The notes: a model not told the origin generated them from the letters alone. A DNA stretch of 64,000 bases from UBA3839 sp902776985 (GCA_902776985.1 CACYSD010000007.1:1-64000); one strand, 5' to 3'. Counted from the first letter of the stretch, positions 23,318-31,998 are shown. Numbers and translations are program-made.

Positions 23318-24628
23318 ATGAAAGAGACTCCAATAAAAAAAGAAATCGTTGACGGTCTGATTGCCAAGATGGGTATTCAGGATTTTGCTAAGGCAACCAT
23401 CCGCGAGGTGAAGCAGGTGGCTGCAATGTCAGAGAAAGAGAGTGGTGTGGAATTCATAAAGATGGAGATGGGAATTCCTGGACTTCCAGCTGCCGAGGTA
23501 GGTGTAAAGGCACAGATCAAAGCGTTGCAGGACGGTATTGCTCATTCCTATCCTGATATTCAGGGCTATCCGGAACTGAAGAAACAGGCATCGCGCTTCG
23601 TTAAGGCCTTCATTGGTGTAGATGTTGCCCCTGAGTGTTGTGTGCCTGTCTGTGGTAGTATGCAAGGCACGTTTGCTTCGTTCCTTACTTGTTCTCAGGC
23701 TTCAAAAGAGAAAGACACCGTGCTGTTCATTGACCCGGGCTTCCCTGTTCAGAAAATGCAGCTGCAGGTGCAGGGCGTGAAGTACGAAACCTTTGATGTA
23801 TATGATTTCAGAGGCGGAAAACTGCGTGCCAAACTGGAGAGCTATTTGTCTAAGGGTAATATCTGTGCTATAGTTTACTCTAACCCTAACAACCCTTCAT
23901 GGGTATGTCTGACAGAGGATGAGCTGCAGACAATAGGTGAATTGGCTACCCTGTATGATACAGTTATCATGGAAGACCTTGCATACTTTGCCATGGACTT
24001 CCGTCAGGATTTAAGTGTGCCATTTGAACCGCCTTTCCAGCCGACCGTGGCTCGCTACACTGACAACTACATGTTGCTTATCAGCGGCTCCAAGGCATTC
24101 AGCTATGCCGGTGAACGTATTGGTGTGGTTTGCATCAGCGATAAGTTGTTCCATCGTCATTACCCAGACCTCAGTGCACGCTACGAAGGTCTGCCGTTCG
24201 GACTGGTGTTCAGCACACGTATGCTCTATGCGCTGAGTAGTGGTACCAGCCATTCAGCACAATATGCTTTGGCAGAGATGTTCCGTGCGGCTTGTGATGG
24301 TGAATACCGTTTCCGTGATGAAGTGAAGGTGTATGGAGACCGTGCCCATAAGCTGAAGGAGATATTCCTGCGTCATGGATTCCATGTGGTTTATGACAAG
24401 GACTTGGATCGTCCGGTAGCTGACGGATTCTATTTTACCATTGGATACAAGAACATGACCAGTGGTGAATTGGCTCGCGAACTCATGTATTACGGTGTTT
24501 CGGCTATTTGTCTCGTCACTACCGGTTCGCATCAGGAAGGTCTGCGTGTGTGCACATCCTTCATCGAAGACCATCAGTACCAGCAACTGGATGAACGGAT
24601 GGCAATCTTCGAGGAGAATAACAAGTAG
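23318..24628 (+). CDS. Class I/II PLP-dependent aminotransferase (aromatic/aspartate type)
   Basis: The 436-residue fold-type I aminotransferase shows 'MEMGIPGLPAAEVGVKAQIK', 'HSYPDIQGYPELKKQASRFV', 'PVCGSMQGTFASFLTCSQAS', 'YSNPNNPSWVCLTEDEL', and the PLP-lysine motif 'LLISGSKAFSYAGERIGVVC' (SGSKAFSYAGxR). The position directly after iorAB suggests it interconverts phenylalanine, tyrosine or tryptophan with the aryl pyruvates that IorAB uses. This is inferred from context; specificity cannot be read from sequence. Confidence 0.88.
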   Translation: MKETPIKKEIVDGLIAKMGIQDFAKATIREVKQVAAMSEKESGVEFIKMEMGIPGLPAAEVGVKAQIKALQDGIAHSYPDIQGYPELKKQASRFVKAFIGVDVAPECCVPVCGSMQGTFASFLTCSQASKEKDTVLFIDPGFPVQKMQLQVQGVKYETFDVYDFRGGKLRAKLESYLSKGNICAIVYSNPNNPSWVCLTEDELQTIGELATLYDTVIMEDLAYFAMDFRQDLSVPFEPPFQPTVARYTDNYMLLISGSKAFSYAGERIGVVCISDKLFHRHYPDLSARYEGLPFGLVFSTRMLYALSSGTSHSAQYALAEMFRAACDGEYRFRDEVKVYGDRAHKLKEIFLRHGFHVVYDKDLDRPVADGFYFTIGYKNMTSGELARELMYYGVSAICLVTTGSHQEGLRVCTSFIEDHQYQQLDERMAIFEENNK

Positions 24629-24667
24629 TATATATTTTTTTTCAACCAATTTAAATAATTAATCATT

Positions 24668-25780
24668 ATGAGAAAACAATCTTTCTTCAAGGCAACACTT
24701 GCTGTTGCACTGGCAGTGTTCAGCAGCACTGCAGCTATGGGACAACAGGCTAATTCCGAACCAGACTGGCTCAAGGACGTCACTGAGCGTGTACAACTTC
24801 ATGGATATGCTCAGGGCGGCTTCAACTACACTCACAAGGGTGGAGAAGACACAAACACATTTGAACTCAAACGCGTTCTGTTCTGGGCGAATGCCCAAAT
24901 CACTGACCGGTGGTCATTTCTTTTTATGCACGACTTCTCAAGTGTCGTACAGGAATATTATACTGATTATAGAATCACAAACAACAAAGCATTAAACGTA
25001 AGACTGGGACAATTCAAGCACGGTCTCTCTTACGAGAATCCCCTTTCTCCTACTTCTATGGAAGCCATTGACGTCTATTCTGAAGGCGTTACATATCTGG
25101 CTGGTTGCGGCAGTGACCCTCTGATGGGCGTTCAGTATGGTCGTGACCTGGGTCTTTCGCTCTTTGGAGAGACCAATGATGGCAGATTCCGCTATGAAGT
25201 GGATATCATGAACGGACAGGGTATAAACAAAAAAGACGGCAATAATGAAAAAGACTTTATCGGACGGCTGGAGTATCGTCCGGTGAAAGGACTTAACCTC
25301 GTGGCAACAGGCCAGATTGGTCGTGGACATAATATTCTTACTGATGGTAAGACTTCTGTCTATAACCCGACGATTCTTAATGGACAAGACTATAAACGCA
25401 ACCGTTGGACGGTTGGCTTCGATTATAAATCAAAGGGCTTCAATGTTCATGGTGAGTATCTTGAAGGCCGTGACGGCGATGTGACAAGCCGTGGTGCCTA
25501 TCTCACAGGAAATGTGCCTTTGGGTAAGGGTTTTGATTTAATCGGCTCTTATGATTTCTTCAACTATAATACTGCGTTGGATATGGATCAGCACAAGGTG
25601 ATTGCCGGATTCCAATACTGGTTCTACAAGAAGTGCCGTTTCCAGTTGCAGTATGTCTATAAGAGTGCATATCTCACTGGACGTGCAGACGATCCTAATA
25701 CTCGTTTCGTGCATGGTGCCAACCATGCCATCATGGCTCAGATGCAGATACGTCTGGACTATACAGGAAAGAATAAATAA
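24668..25780 (+). CDS. Outer-membrane porin of the OprO/OprP-like family
   Basis: The 370-residue protein has a signal peptide (residues ~1-25, ending AMGQQ). The barrel is rich in alternating aromatic strands: 'VQLHGYAQGGFNYTHKGGED', 'RRVLFWANAQITDRWSFLFM'-like, 'VRLGQFKHGLSYENPLSPTS', and the C-terminal strand 'AIMAQMQIRLDYTGKNK'. 'LHGYAQGGF' is typical of Bacteroidales phosphate-selective-porin-like proteins. In this operon it probably admits aryl acids or peptides rather than phosphate. It starts 39 nt after the aminotransferase stop. Confidence 0.8.
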   Translation: MRKQSFFKATLAVALAVFSSTAAMGQQANSEPDWLKDVTERVQLHGYAQGGFNYTHKGGEDTNTFELKRVLFWANAQITDRWSFLFMHDFSSVVQEYYTDYRITNNKALNVRLGQFKHGLSYENPLSPTSMEAIDVYSEGVTYLAGCGSDPLMGVQYGRDLGLSLFGETNDGRFRYEVDIMNGQGINKKDGNNEKDFIGRLEYRPVKGLNLVATGQIGRGHNILTDGKTSVYNPTILNGQDYKRNRWTVGFDYKSKGFNVHGEYLEGRDGDVTSRGAYLTGNVPLGKGFDLIGSYDFFNYNTALDMDQHKVIAGFQYWFYKKCRFQLQYVYKSAYLTGRADDPNTRFVHGANHAIMAQMQIRLDYTGKNK

Positions 25781-25782
25781 AT

Positions 25783-25828
25783 ATCGTAATGACGTACGTA
25801 ATTACGGTATAGCGTGATAACGAAAAAT
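25783..25828. repeat. CG-punctuated AT-rich intergenic repeat
   Basis: Words ATATCGTAATGACG, TACGTAATTACGG and TAGCGTGATAACG include an imperfect palindrome (CGTAATGACGTACGTAATTACG). They fill the gap between the porin and symporter genes and resemble 23277-23317 and 61107-61150. Confidence 0.5.
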
Positions 25829-25836
25829 CAAAAGAA

Positions 25837-27354
25837 ATGTTTATAAAAGTTCTCCTTACCATTATTTTCCTGGTCGTAATGGTTGGTGTGGGAATCTATT
25901 CCCGTAAGCAGGCCAGAAGTGTTGACGGCTTTGTTCTTGGCGGACGTGCGGTAGGTCCATGGCTTACTGCCTTTGCTTTCGGAACAAGTTATTTCTCTGC
26001 CGTTGTGTTCGTGGGTTATGCCGGACAGTTCGGATGGAAGTACGGTCTTTCCAGTGCATGGATTGGTATTGGCAATGCCATTATCGGTTCGCTTCTGGCA
26101 TGGATAATCCTGGGCCGTAGGACCAAGTTGATGACACAGCATATCGAGTCGCGTACTATGCCTGATTTCTTCGGTACTCGTTTCAAGGATCAGGGACTGC
26201 GTATAGCTGCATCTATTATAGCGTTTGTATTCTTGATTCCTTACACAGCCGGTGTGTATAGCGGCATCTCCCGTCTCTTCGAAATGGGCTTCGATGTACC
26301 TTATGAATACTGTGTTATCGTCATGTCTATCCTCACTGCCGTTTATGTGGTGATTGGCGGTTACAAGGCAACGGCAATGAATGACTTCATTCAGGGTATC
26401 ATCATGCTTTTTGGTATTGTGGCAGTCATTATTGCCGTGCTTAATTCTCAGGGTGGATTGACTGCAGCAGTGGAAAAACTGGCTGCGAATACCGATGACG
26501 GTGGTGGCTTTGCCACTTGGTTCGGTCCTGATCCATGGGGATTGCTGGGTGTGGTGGTGTTGACCTCTCTCGGAACTATGGGACTTCCGCAGATGGTGGG
26601 TAAGTTCTATAGCATCACAGATGAAAGTGCAATCAAGCGTGGTACGGTTATCTCTACCATCTTTGCATTTGTGGTAGCAGGCGGCTGCTACTTCCTTGGC
26701 GGTTTCGGTCGTCTGTACGAGCCTGTTTTAAATGAAGCAACTGGCAAGATAGCGTTTGACTCTATCGTTCCTTCAATGCTCGTAACTCTGCCCGACATCC
26801 TCATCGCTCTTGTAGTGCTGCTGGTGCTTTCAGCATCCATGTCAACACTGGCTTCACTCGTGCTGACTTCCAGCTCTACCATGACTCTCGACCTTATCTA
26901 CCGTGACAAGAAATCATTGCCTGGTGAGGTAGAGGAGGGCACTATCGACGACATCGTGGCTGAGAAGATAGAGCGTCGTAAGGTTGTGGTGATGCGTGTG
27001 CTCATCATGTTCTTCATCGCTATTTCACTGCTCATCGCCCTCAATCCGCCTACATTCATCGCTCAGCTCATGGGTATCTCTTGGGGTGCTCTGGCAGGTG
27101 CATTCCTTGCACCGTTCATGCTGGGTCTCTATTGGAAGAAGGTGACAAGACTCGCTGTCTGGGCATGCTTCATCTGGGGAGTAGGTCTTACTGTAATCAA
27201 TATGTTGGCTGGCAATCCTATCAATCCTATCAACTGCGGTGCTATCGCCATGTTGGGTGGTTTCCCTGTAGTATGGATTGTAAGTCTCTTCACCAAGAAA
27301 CTGCCTGCATCTACCGTTGACCGCATGTTTGAATGTTTCAAGAAAGTGAATTAA
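25837..27354 (+). CDS. Sodium:solute symporter (SSS family)
   Basis: The 505-residue integral inner-membrane protein has about 13 hydrophobic segments. Family motifs include 'YSRKQARSVDGFVLGGRAVG', 'WLTAFAFGTSYFSAVVFVGYAGQFGWKYG', 'GGYKATAMNDFIQGIIMLFG' and 'LSASMSTLASLVLTSSSTM' (TM8 sodium-site serines). The related transporters carry proline, pantothenate or organic acids with Na+. With two PaaK genes downstream, an arylacetate or aryl amino-acid substrate is inferred. Confidence 0.88.
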   Translation: MFIKVLLTIIFLVVMVGVGIYSRKQARSVDGFVLGGRAVGPWLTAFAFGTSYFSAVVFVGYAGQFGWKYGLSSAWIGIGNAIIGSLLAWIILGRRTKLMTQHIESRTMPDFFGTRFKDQGLRIAASIIAFVFLIPYTAGVYSGISRLFEMGFDVPYEYCVIVMSILTAVYVVIGGYKATAMNDFIQGIIMLFGIVAVIIAVLNSQGGLTAAVEKLAANTDDGGGFATWFGPDPWGLLGVVVLTSLGTMGLPQMVGKFYSITDESAIKRGTVISTIFAFVVAGGCYFLGGFGRLYEPVLNEATGKIAFDSIVPSMLVTLPDILIALVVLLVLSASMSTLASLVLTSSSTMTLDLIYRDKKSLPGEVEEGTIDDIVAEKIERRKVVVMRVLIMFFIAISLLIALNPPTFIAQLMGISWGALAGAFLAPFMLGLYWKKVTRLAVWACFIWGVGLTVINMLAGNPINPINCGAIAMLGGFPVVWIVSLFTKKLPASTVDRMFECFKKVN

Positions 27355-27364
27355 TTTTTATATT

Positions 27365-28672
27365 ATGATTTGGAATCCTAACAAAGAATGTATGAGCCGC
27401 GACGAGATGAGTGCCCTGCAGGGCAAGCGGCTCCATAAGATTGTAGAATACGTTTATCACAACGTTCCTTTCTACCGTCACAAACTCCAGGAGATGGATA
27501 TCCGTCCCGATGATATTCAGACCATCGAGGATATCAAGAAACTGCCTTTCACTACCAAGCAGGACCTTCGTGACAACTATCCGTTCGGTCTGCAGGCTGC
27601 TCCCCAGAGTGAGATTATTCGTGTTCACGCAAGTAGCGGAACCACCGGCAATCCTACCATCGTGGGATATACCCGCAAGGATATCGGTGTGTGGAGCGAG
27701 ACCATGGCACGCTGTCTGACTGCATTCGGTGTTACTCGTGATGATATTTTCTCGGTGGCATACGGCTATGGACTGTTCACAGGAGGTCTGGGTGCCCACT
27801 ATGGTGTGGAGCACTTGGGAGCCAGTGTCATTCCTGCCGGTACAGGAAACACTGAGAAGCACCTGAAGCTCATCCGTGACCTTGGCATCACAGGTATTGC
27901 CTGCACTCCCTCCTACGCTCTGTATCTGGCTGAGACAATGGAGAAGATGGGCATCAAGAAGGAAGACCTGAAATTGCGTTCGGGTGCTTTCGGCGCTGAG
28001 CCATGGACAGAGAGCATGCGTAAGGAAATCGAGGACCGTCTCGGACTGAAGGGCTACAATATCTATGGTCTTTCTGAAATTATGGGACCGAGTGTCAGCT
28101 ATGAATGTGAGATGCAGCACGGTTCGCACATCAACGAAGACCACTTCTATCCCGAAATCGTTGATCCTAACACATTGGAATCACTGCCTGCCGGACAGAC
28201 TGGCGAACTGGTGTTCACAACCCTCACCAAGGAAGGTATGCCTCTGCTTCGCTATCGCACTCGTGACCTCTGTTCATTGATGACAGGAGAGTGCGAATGT
28301 GGACGTACCAATGTCCGTATGGGTCGCATCGAGGGTCGTTCCGACGACATGCTCATCATCCGCGGTATCAATGTCTTCCCTTCACAGGTGGAAAGTGTTG
28401 TCCTCTCCCTGCCGGAGTTTGCACCACGTTACATGCTTATTGTCGATCGTGTCAACAACCTCGACACACTTACCGTTCAGGTGGAAATCCGTCAGGAGTA
28501 CTTCACTGCAACCTTCGACACACCTGCTGCTATCAACGAACTCGAAAAGAAACTGGCTGCCAAGCTCAAGAGCGTGCTTAGCATTTCTGCTAAGGTTCAG
28601 CTTAAGGCTCCAGGAACCATCGAGCGTAGCCAGGGCAAGAGTGCACATATTATTGATAAACGTAAGTTGTAA
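27365..28672 (+). CDS. paaK: Phenylacetate-CoA ligase, copy 1
   Basis: The 435-residue adenylate-forming enzyme has the family's 'LPFTTKQDLRDNYPFGLQAA', the phosphate loop 'HASSGTTGNPTIVGYT', 'GYGLFTGGLGAHYGVEHLGA', 'YGLSEIMGPSVSYECE', the hinge 'LLRYRTRDL', a Cys pair around 'GECECGRTNVRMGRIEGRSD', and C-terminal 'DDMLIIRGINVFPSQVE'. It activates phenylacetate or another aryl acid with ATP and CoA. About 55% similarity in visible motifs to the adjacent copy suggests duplication and specialisation. The stop is followed after 2 nt by a repeat element. Confidence 0.92.
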   Translation: MIWNPNKECMSRDEMSALQGKRLHKIVEYVYHNVPFYRHKLQEMDIRPDDIQTIEDIKKLPFTTKQDLRDNYPFGLQAAPQSEIIRVHASSGTTGNPTIVGYTRKDIGVWSETMARCLTAFGVTRDDIFSVAYGYGLFTGGLGAHYGVEHLGASVIPAGTGNTEKHLKLIRDLGITGIACTPSYALYLAETMEKMGIKKEDLKLRSGAFGAEPWTESMRKEIEDRLGLKGYNIYGLSEIMGPSVSYECEMQHGSHINEDHFYPEIVDPNTLESLPAGQTGELVFTTLTKEGMPLLRYRTRDLCSLMTGECECGRTNVRMGRIEGRSDDMLIIRGINVFPSQVESVVLSLPEFAPRYMLIVDRVNNLDTLTVQVEIRQEYFTATFDTPAAINELEKKLAAKLKSVLSISAKVQLKAPGTIERSQGKSAHIIDKRKL

Positions 28673-28674
28673 CA

Positions 28675-28802
28675 GACCCTCCCCCGTCCACCTTCCAGTG
28701 AGGGGGGGAGTGGTTACCTTGCTTTTTTATGTTTAATAATACCTAATTATATGAATACAGAACAGAAAATAGATCTATCTACTCAGGGGTCGGGGGAGAG
28801 TC
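28675..28802. mobile_element. 128-bp inverted-repeat element between the two paaK genes
   Basis: The left arm 28675-28717 (GACCCTCCCCCGTCCACCTT...GAGTGGTTAC) faces a shortened right arm at about 28775-28802 (CTATCTACTC..GGGGAGAGTC). The total length is one base shorter than the element at 11498-11626. It spans the whole gap and includes the ATG (28751) and first 17 codons of the second ligase. Confidence 0.55.
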
Positions 28803-30100
28803 CATTCTTCAACCCCGAACGCGAGACCATGACTCGCGAGCAGATTGAGGCATTCCAGTTGGAACGACTCAAGGAAACTGTCCGCCACTGCATGGTCAAC
28901 GAGTTCTATCAGAAGAAATTCAAGGAGGCTGGCATCACTCCCGATGATATCCAGTCGTTGGATGATGTTCGCAAGCTGCCGTTTACTACTAAGCAGGATC
29001 TTCGCGACACCTATCCCTTCGGCATGTCGTGTGTGCCTCTCCGCGACTGTGTGCGTCTGCACTCGTCAAGTGGAACTACCGGCAATCCTACCGTTATCCT
29101 GCACACTCAGCGCGACCTGGACGAATGGGCGAACCAGGTTGCACGTAACCTGTGGATGGTAGGACTGCGTCCCGATGACGTGTTCCAGAACTCTTCCGGC
29201 TACGGCATGTTTACCGGAGGTCTGGGCTTCCAGTATGGAGCTGAGCGTATGGGCATGCTTACCGTTCCTGCTGCAGCAGGTAACTCTCTGCGTCAGATTA
29301 AGTTTATCAAGGACTTTGGCACTACCGCCATCCATGCCATTCCTTCCTATGTCACTCGTCTCTACGAAGTGATGAAGGAGCAGGGCGTAGATCCTCGCCG
29401 CGACACCAAGCTCAAGGTGCTGGCTATCGGTGCTGAACCTCATTCTGAGGAACAGCGCAAGCGTATAGAGGATATGATGGGTGTTAAGGCCTACAACTCG
29501 TTTGGAATGAGTGAGATGTGCGGTCCTGGCGTAGGCTTTGAATGTCCAGAGCAGAACGGTCTGCATTTCTGGGAAGACTACTACATAGTTGAGATAGTCG
29601 ATCCTGTGACTTTGGAACCAGTTCCTGACGGAGAGATAGGTGAATTGGTACTTACCACACTGTGCCGTGAGGCTATGCCGCTGCTGCGCTATCGCACTCG
29701 CGACCTCACCCGTGTACTGGGACGCTCATGTCCTTGCGGACGTAATCACGTACGTCTCGACCGTATGCGTGGACGTTCCGACGACATGATAGTGCTGCGT
29801 GGTGTGAACATCTTCCCAATCCAGATTGAGAAGATTCTCATGCAGTTCCCGGAAGTAGGAACCAACTACCTCATCACTCTCACTACCGACGACAACAACG
29901 ACAACATGACAGTAGAGGTGGAACTCAACGAAAGTACCGACGACTACCGCAAGCTTCAGCAGTTGGAGAAGGAGATCAAGCGTCAGCTCAAGGACGAGAT
30001 TCTGCTCACCCCAATCGTTCGTCTCGTTTCCAAGGGTTCTCTCCCTGTCAGCGAAGGCAAAGCCGTCCGCGTTGTAGATAAACGTAAAGTTTATTCATAA
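28751..30100 (+). CDS. paaK: Phenylacetate-CoA ligase, copy 2
   Basis: The 449-residue aryl-CoA ligase has 'LPFTTKQDLRDTYPFGMSCV', 'HSSSGTTGNPTVILHTQRDL', 'SSGYGMFTGGLGFQYGAERM', 'NSFGMSEMCGPGVGFECPEQ', 'LLRYRTRDLTRVLGRSCPCG' and 'DDMIVLRGVNIFPIQIEKIL'. The N-terminal stretch NTEQKIDLSTQGSGESP precedes the usual FNPERETMTREQ opening and derives from a repeat arm (28775-28802). Two ligases beside IorAB may serve different aryl acids (phenylacetate, hydroxyphenylacetate, indoleacetate). Another repeat begins 2 nt after the stop. Confidence 0.92.
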   Translation: MNTEQKIDLSTQGSGESPFFNPERETMTREQIEAFQLERLKETVRHCMVNEFYQKKFKEAGITPDDIQSLDDVRKLPFTTKQDLRDTYPFGMSCVPLRDCVRLHSSSGTTGNPTVILHTQRDLDEWANQVARNLWMVGLRPDDVFQNSSGYGMFTGGLGFQYGAERMGMLTVPAAAGNSLRQIKFIKDFGTTAIHAIPSYVTRLYEVMKEQGVDPRRDTKLKVLAIGAEPHSEEQRKRIEDMMGVKAYNSFGMSEMCGPGVGFECPEQNGLHFWEDYYIVEIVDPVTLEPVPDGEIGELVLTTLCREAMPLLRYRTRDLTRVLGRSCPCGRNHVRLDRMRGRSDDMIVLRGVNIFPIQIEKILMQFPEVGTNYLITLTTDDNNDNMTVEVELNESTDDYRKLQQLEKEIKRQLKDEILLTPIVRLVSKGSLPVSEGKAVRVVDKRKVYS

Positions 30101-30102
30101 AA

Positions 30103-30192
30103 GACCCACCCCCCGTCCACCTTCCGCTTCGCTTCACCAATCGCTTGAACGCGAACGCGCGATTGCCCCTCCCAGGGGAGGGGAGTGATTAC
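30103..30192. repeat. Dispersed GC-rich repeat with an extra hairpin
   Basis: It starts GACCCACCCCCCGTCCACC and ends GGGGAGTGATTAC, as the left-type copies do. The central loop is expanded to ~40 nt and contains CAATCGC (30138-30144) pairing with GCGATTG (30159-30165). It lies between the second paaK and the ACT gene. Confidence 0.7.
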
Positions 30193-30216
30193 CTTTAATA
30201 ATTTATAATTTAGTAT

Positions 30217-30645
30217 ATGACACTTCATCAATTATCAATCTTTTTGGAGAATACCAGTGGTACACTTATCACTGTGCTCCAGCAGCTGAAGAAAGCTAAC
30301 ATTCAGCTTATTTCAATGACTATCGCCGACACTGCCGAGTATGGCATTCTGCGAATCATCTGTGCCGAACCCCTTCGTGCCTGCGACGTTCTCAAGGAAG
30401 CAGGAATCGCAGTTGCCCTGAGCGATGTGTTTGCCATCGAACTCGATAACCGTCCTGGTGCTGCCTCCGACGTGGTTGAGGCATTCAGTGCAGCCGGCAT
30501 CAGCCTGAGCTACATCTACACCTTCCACATGGCAGGAAAGGGCATCATGATTTTCCGTACCGACAAGTCCGAAGAGGCTGCAAAAGTCATCACCAGCAAG
30601 GGATTCCTCAGCATCGAGGAAGACGCTCTTGCTAAGTGGAACTGA
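30217..30645 (+). CDS. Tandem ACT-domain protein
   Basis: The 142-residue protein is made only of two ACT domains (residues ~1-66 and ~70-140): 'LHQLSIFLENTSGTLITVLQ' and 'VFAIELDNRPGAASDVVEAF', each with the G-x-L/A ligand turn. Free-standing ACT proteins bind amino acids. I recall this 142-residue protein accompanying phenylacetate-CoA ligase and iorAB genes in Bacteroidales, so it may sense an aromatic amino acid. It is the last gene of the operon; a terminator follows. Confidence 0.85.
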   Translation: MTLHQLSIFLENTSGTLITVLQQLKKANIQLISMTIADTAEYGILRIICAEPLRACDVLKEAGIAVALSDVFAIELDNRPGAASDVVEAFSAAGISLSYIYTFHMAGKGIMIFRTDKSEEAAKVITSKGFLSIEEDALAKWN

Positions 30646-30662
30646 TCCTAAACACCATCACT

Positions 30663-30713
30663 CGCCTGACTGCACGTTGCTTTCCCGTAACGTGTGGTTA
30701 GGCGTGTTTTTTT
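30663..30713 (+). terminator. Rho-independent terminator of the ior-paaK operon
   Basis: The stem CGCCT...CACGTT / AACGTG...AGGCG surrounds GCTTTCCCGT and ends in TGTTTTTTT. It lies 18 nt after the ACT gene stop codon. Confidence 0.85.
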
Positions 30714-30786
30714 GTCTGTTTGCAACCGCAAAACATCCTGAAATACGCAAATTCATAGTTTTTTCTCCAAAAAAGTGCTGAAATAA

Positions 30787-30817
30787 TTTGGAGATATAGA
30801 AATTTGTCGTAACTTTG
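30787..30817 (+). promoter_or_regulatory. Promoter of tRNA-Asp
   Basis: TTTG (30787-30790), 19 nt, then TAACTTTG (30810-30817) is a perfect Bacteroidetes promoter. The mature tRNA starts 49 nt further on. Confidence 0.8.
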
Positions 30818-30865
30818 CATCGCTTTTCAGGGGAACACCTCCAGAAAGCAACAAAAACAAATACT

Positions 30866-30939
30866 GGTGCGTTAGTTCAGTAGGTTAGAATACATGCCTG
30901 TCACGCATGGGGTCACGAGTTCGAGTCTCGTACGCACCG
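30866..30939 (+). tRNA. tRNA-Asp (anticodon GTC)
   Basis: The 74-nt cloverleaf has acceptor stem GGTGCGT (30866-30872) pairing with ACGCACC (30932-30938), D-arm TTAGTTCAGTAGGTTAG, anticodon GTC at 30900-30902 in CCTGTCACG, and T-arm with GTTCGAGTC. The discriminator base is G, and CCA is not encoded. An isolated gene with its own promoter. Confidence 0.95.
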
Positions 30940-31020
30940 CACAAAGAAAGGAAGCTCTCAGCTTCCTTTTTTTGTTTTTATTTCTTCATTAAGACTGACA
31001 TCCGGATGTGTCCCGCCGGA

Positions 31021-31061
31021 GACTTCCCCTCGCCATTTGGAGAGGGGGTAGGGGGTGAGGC
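31021..31061. repeat. Dispersed GC-rich repeat after the LicD gene
   Basis: GACTTCCCCTCGCCATTTGG then GGGGGTAGGGGGTGAGGC is a partial member of the family, lacking the GTAACT end. It begins 5 nt past the LicD stop codon and, with the following T run, may act as terminator. Confidence 0.6.
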
Positions 31062-31065
31062 TTTT

Positions 31066-31911
31066 TTACTTAAACTTCCTCTCATCCTTATACTCGTGGT
31101 AGGAGTGTTCCAGATCCAGGTAGTCGGGACGGTGGATGCGGCGTTTGTTCTCTGGCGGAATCTGCATATAGTCGTTGTAGAGAGCTTTGAGATAAGTGTC
31201 GTAGTCTTCGGGACCGAAGAACTTCTGTCCTTCGAATTCGTATTCCTTGCGTTTCCCGATTACAGATTTCTTGATGATGGTCTTCTCGCCGTTGTCCAGC
31301 ATACACACATATTCGTGCTTGTCGAAGTTGCAGAGCGTCTGCACCTTGTGCATCCAGCGTTGCAGCGTGCGGTTCTTGAATGTGAACTGCACAAATCTCG
31401 GCCACCATGACGACAGGCCGTGTCCGCGCTTGTAGGGGTCGCGGTTGCGCATATACAGCAGTCGGTTCATAATCTTGAACAGCGAAAAATGGAGTCTGCG
31501 CAGGAACTTGCAGTCCGATACAGCATCCAGCGGCCATACATCCAGATACACACCGCCAAGCTGGTTGAATCCCCATCGTTCTATCAATGTGGTACTGCCG
31601 TCAATCACCTTGCTCAGTTCCATGGAGTATTTTTCGCTTGTTTCCATGCCTACGAATTCGTAAGGCTTCGGTAGTTTCTCCCTGATGATAGTTACGAAGC
31701 GTTCGTAGTCGGGACGGAGCATGGCAATGTCCATGTCATCGTCCCAGGGAATGAATCCCTTATGACGTACCGCGCCCAGCAACGTACCATTGGTGATGAA
31801 GTAGGGAATGTCGTTTTCCCTGCAGATGCGGTCAACTACCTGCATTATCTTGAACGAGCACTGTTGGTGTTCCTCAACGGTGCATTTCACAATTTTCTCT
31901 TTATTCGCCAT
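31066..31911 (-). CDS. LicD family phosphotransferase
   Basis: The 281-residue LicD/FKRP-type nucleotidyltransferase-fold protein opens with 'CSFKIMQVVDRICRENDIPY', then 'TNGTLLGAVRHKGFIPWDDD' with catalytic D57, D58, D59 and D61 (DDDMDIAM), and 'LGGVYLDVWPLDAV'. LicD proteins transfer phosphocholine or related phospho-substituents onto surface glycans. It is divergent from the GT4-GT9 pair, consistent with a capsule or LPS decoration locus. The C-terminus is very basic. Confidence 0.88.
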   Translation of the reverse strand: MANKEKIVKCTVEEHQQCSFKIMQVVDRICRENDIPYFITNGTLLGAVRHKGFIPWDDDMDIAMLRPDYERFVTIIREKLPKPYEFVGMETSEKYSMELSKVIDGSTTLIERWGFNQLGGVYLDVWPLDAVSDCKFLRRLHFSLFKIMNRLLYMRNRDPYKRGHGLSSWWPRFVQFTFKNRTLQRWMHKVQTLCNFDKHEYVCMLDNGEKTIIKKSVIGKRKEYEFEGQKFFGPEDYDTYLKALYNDYMQIPPENKRRIHRPDYLDLEHSYHEYKDERKFK

Positions 31912-31965
31912 AATAGAATATGATATTTTGGCTCACCTGCATAAACCAGTGACCCTATTCTTTCT

Positions 31966-31998
31966 GCAAAATTATGAAATAATTGCGAGTAAACCAAA
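31966..31998 (-). promoter_or_regulatory. Promoter of licD-type gene
   Basis: On the minus strand: TTTG (31998-31995), 20 nt, TAATTTTG within 31974-31966. It stands back to back with the GT4 promoter. Confidence 0.75.
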
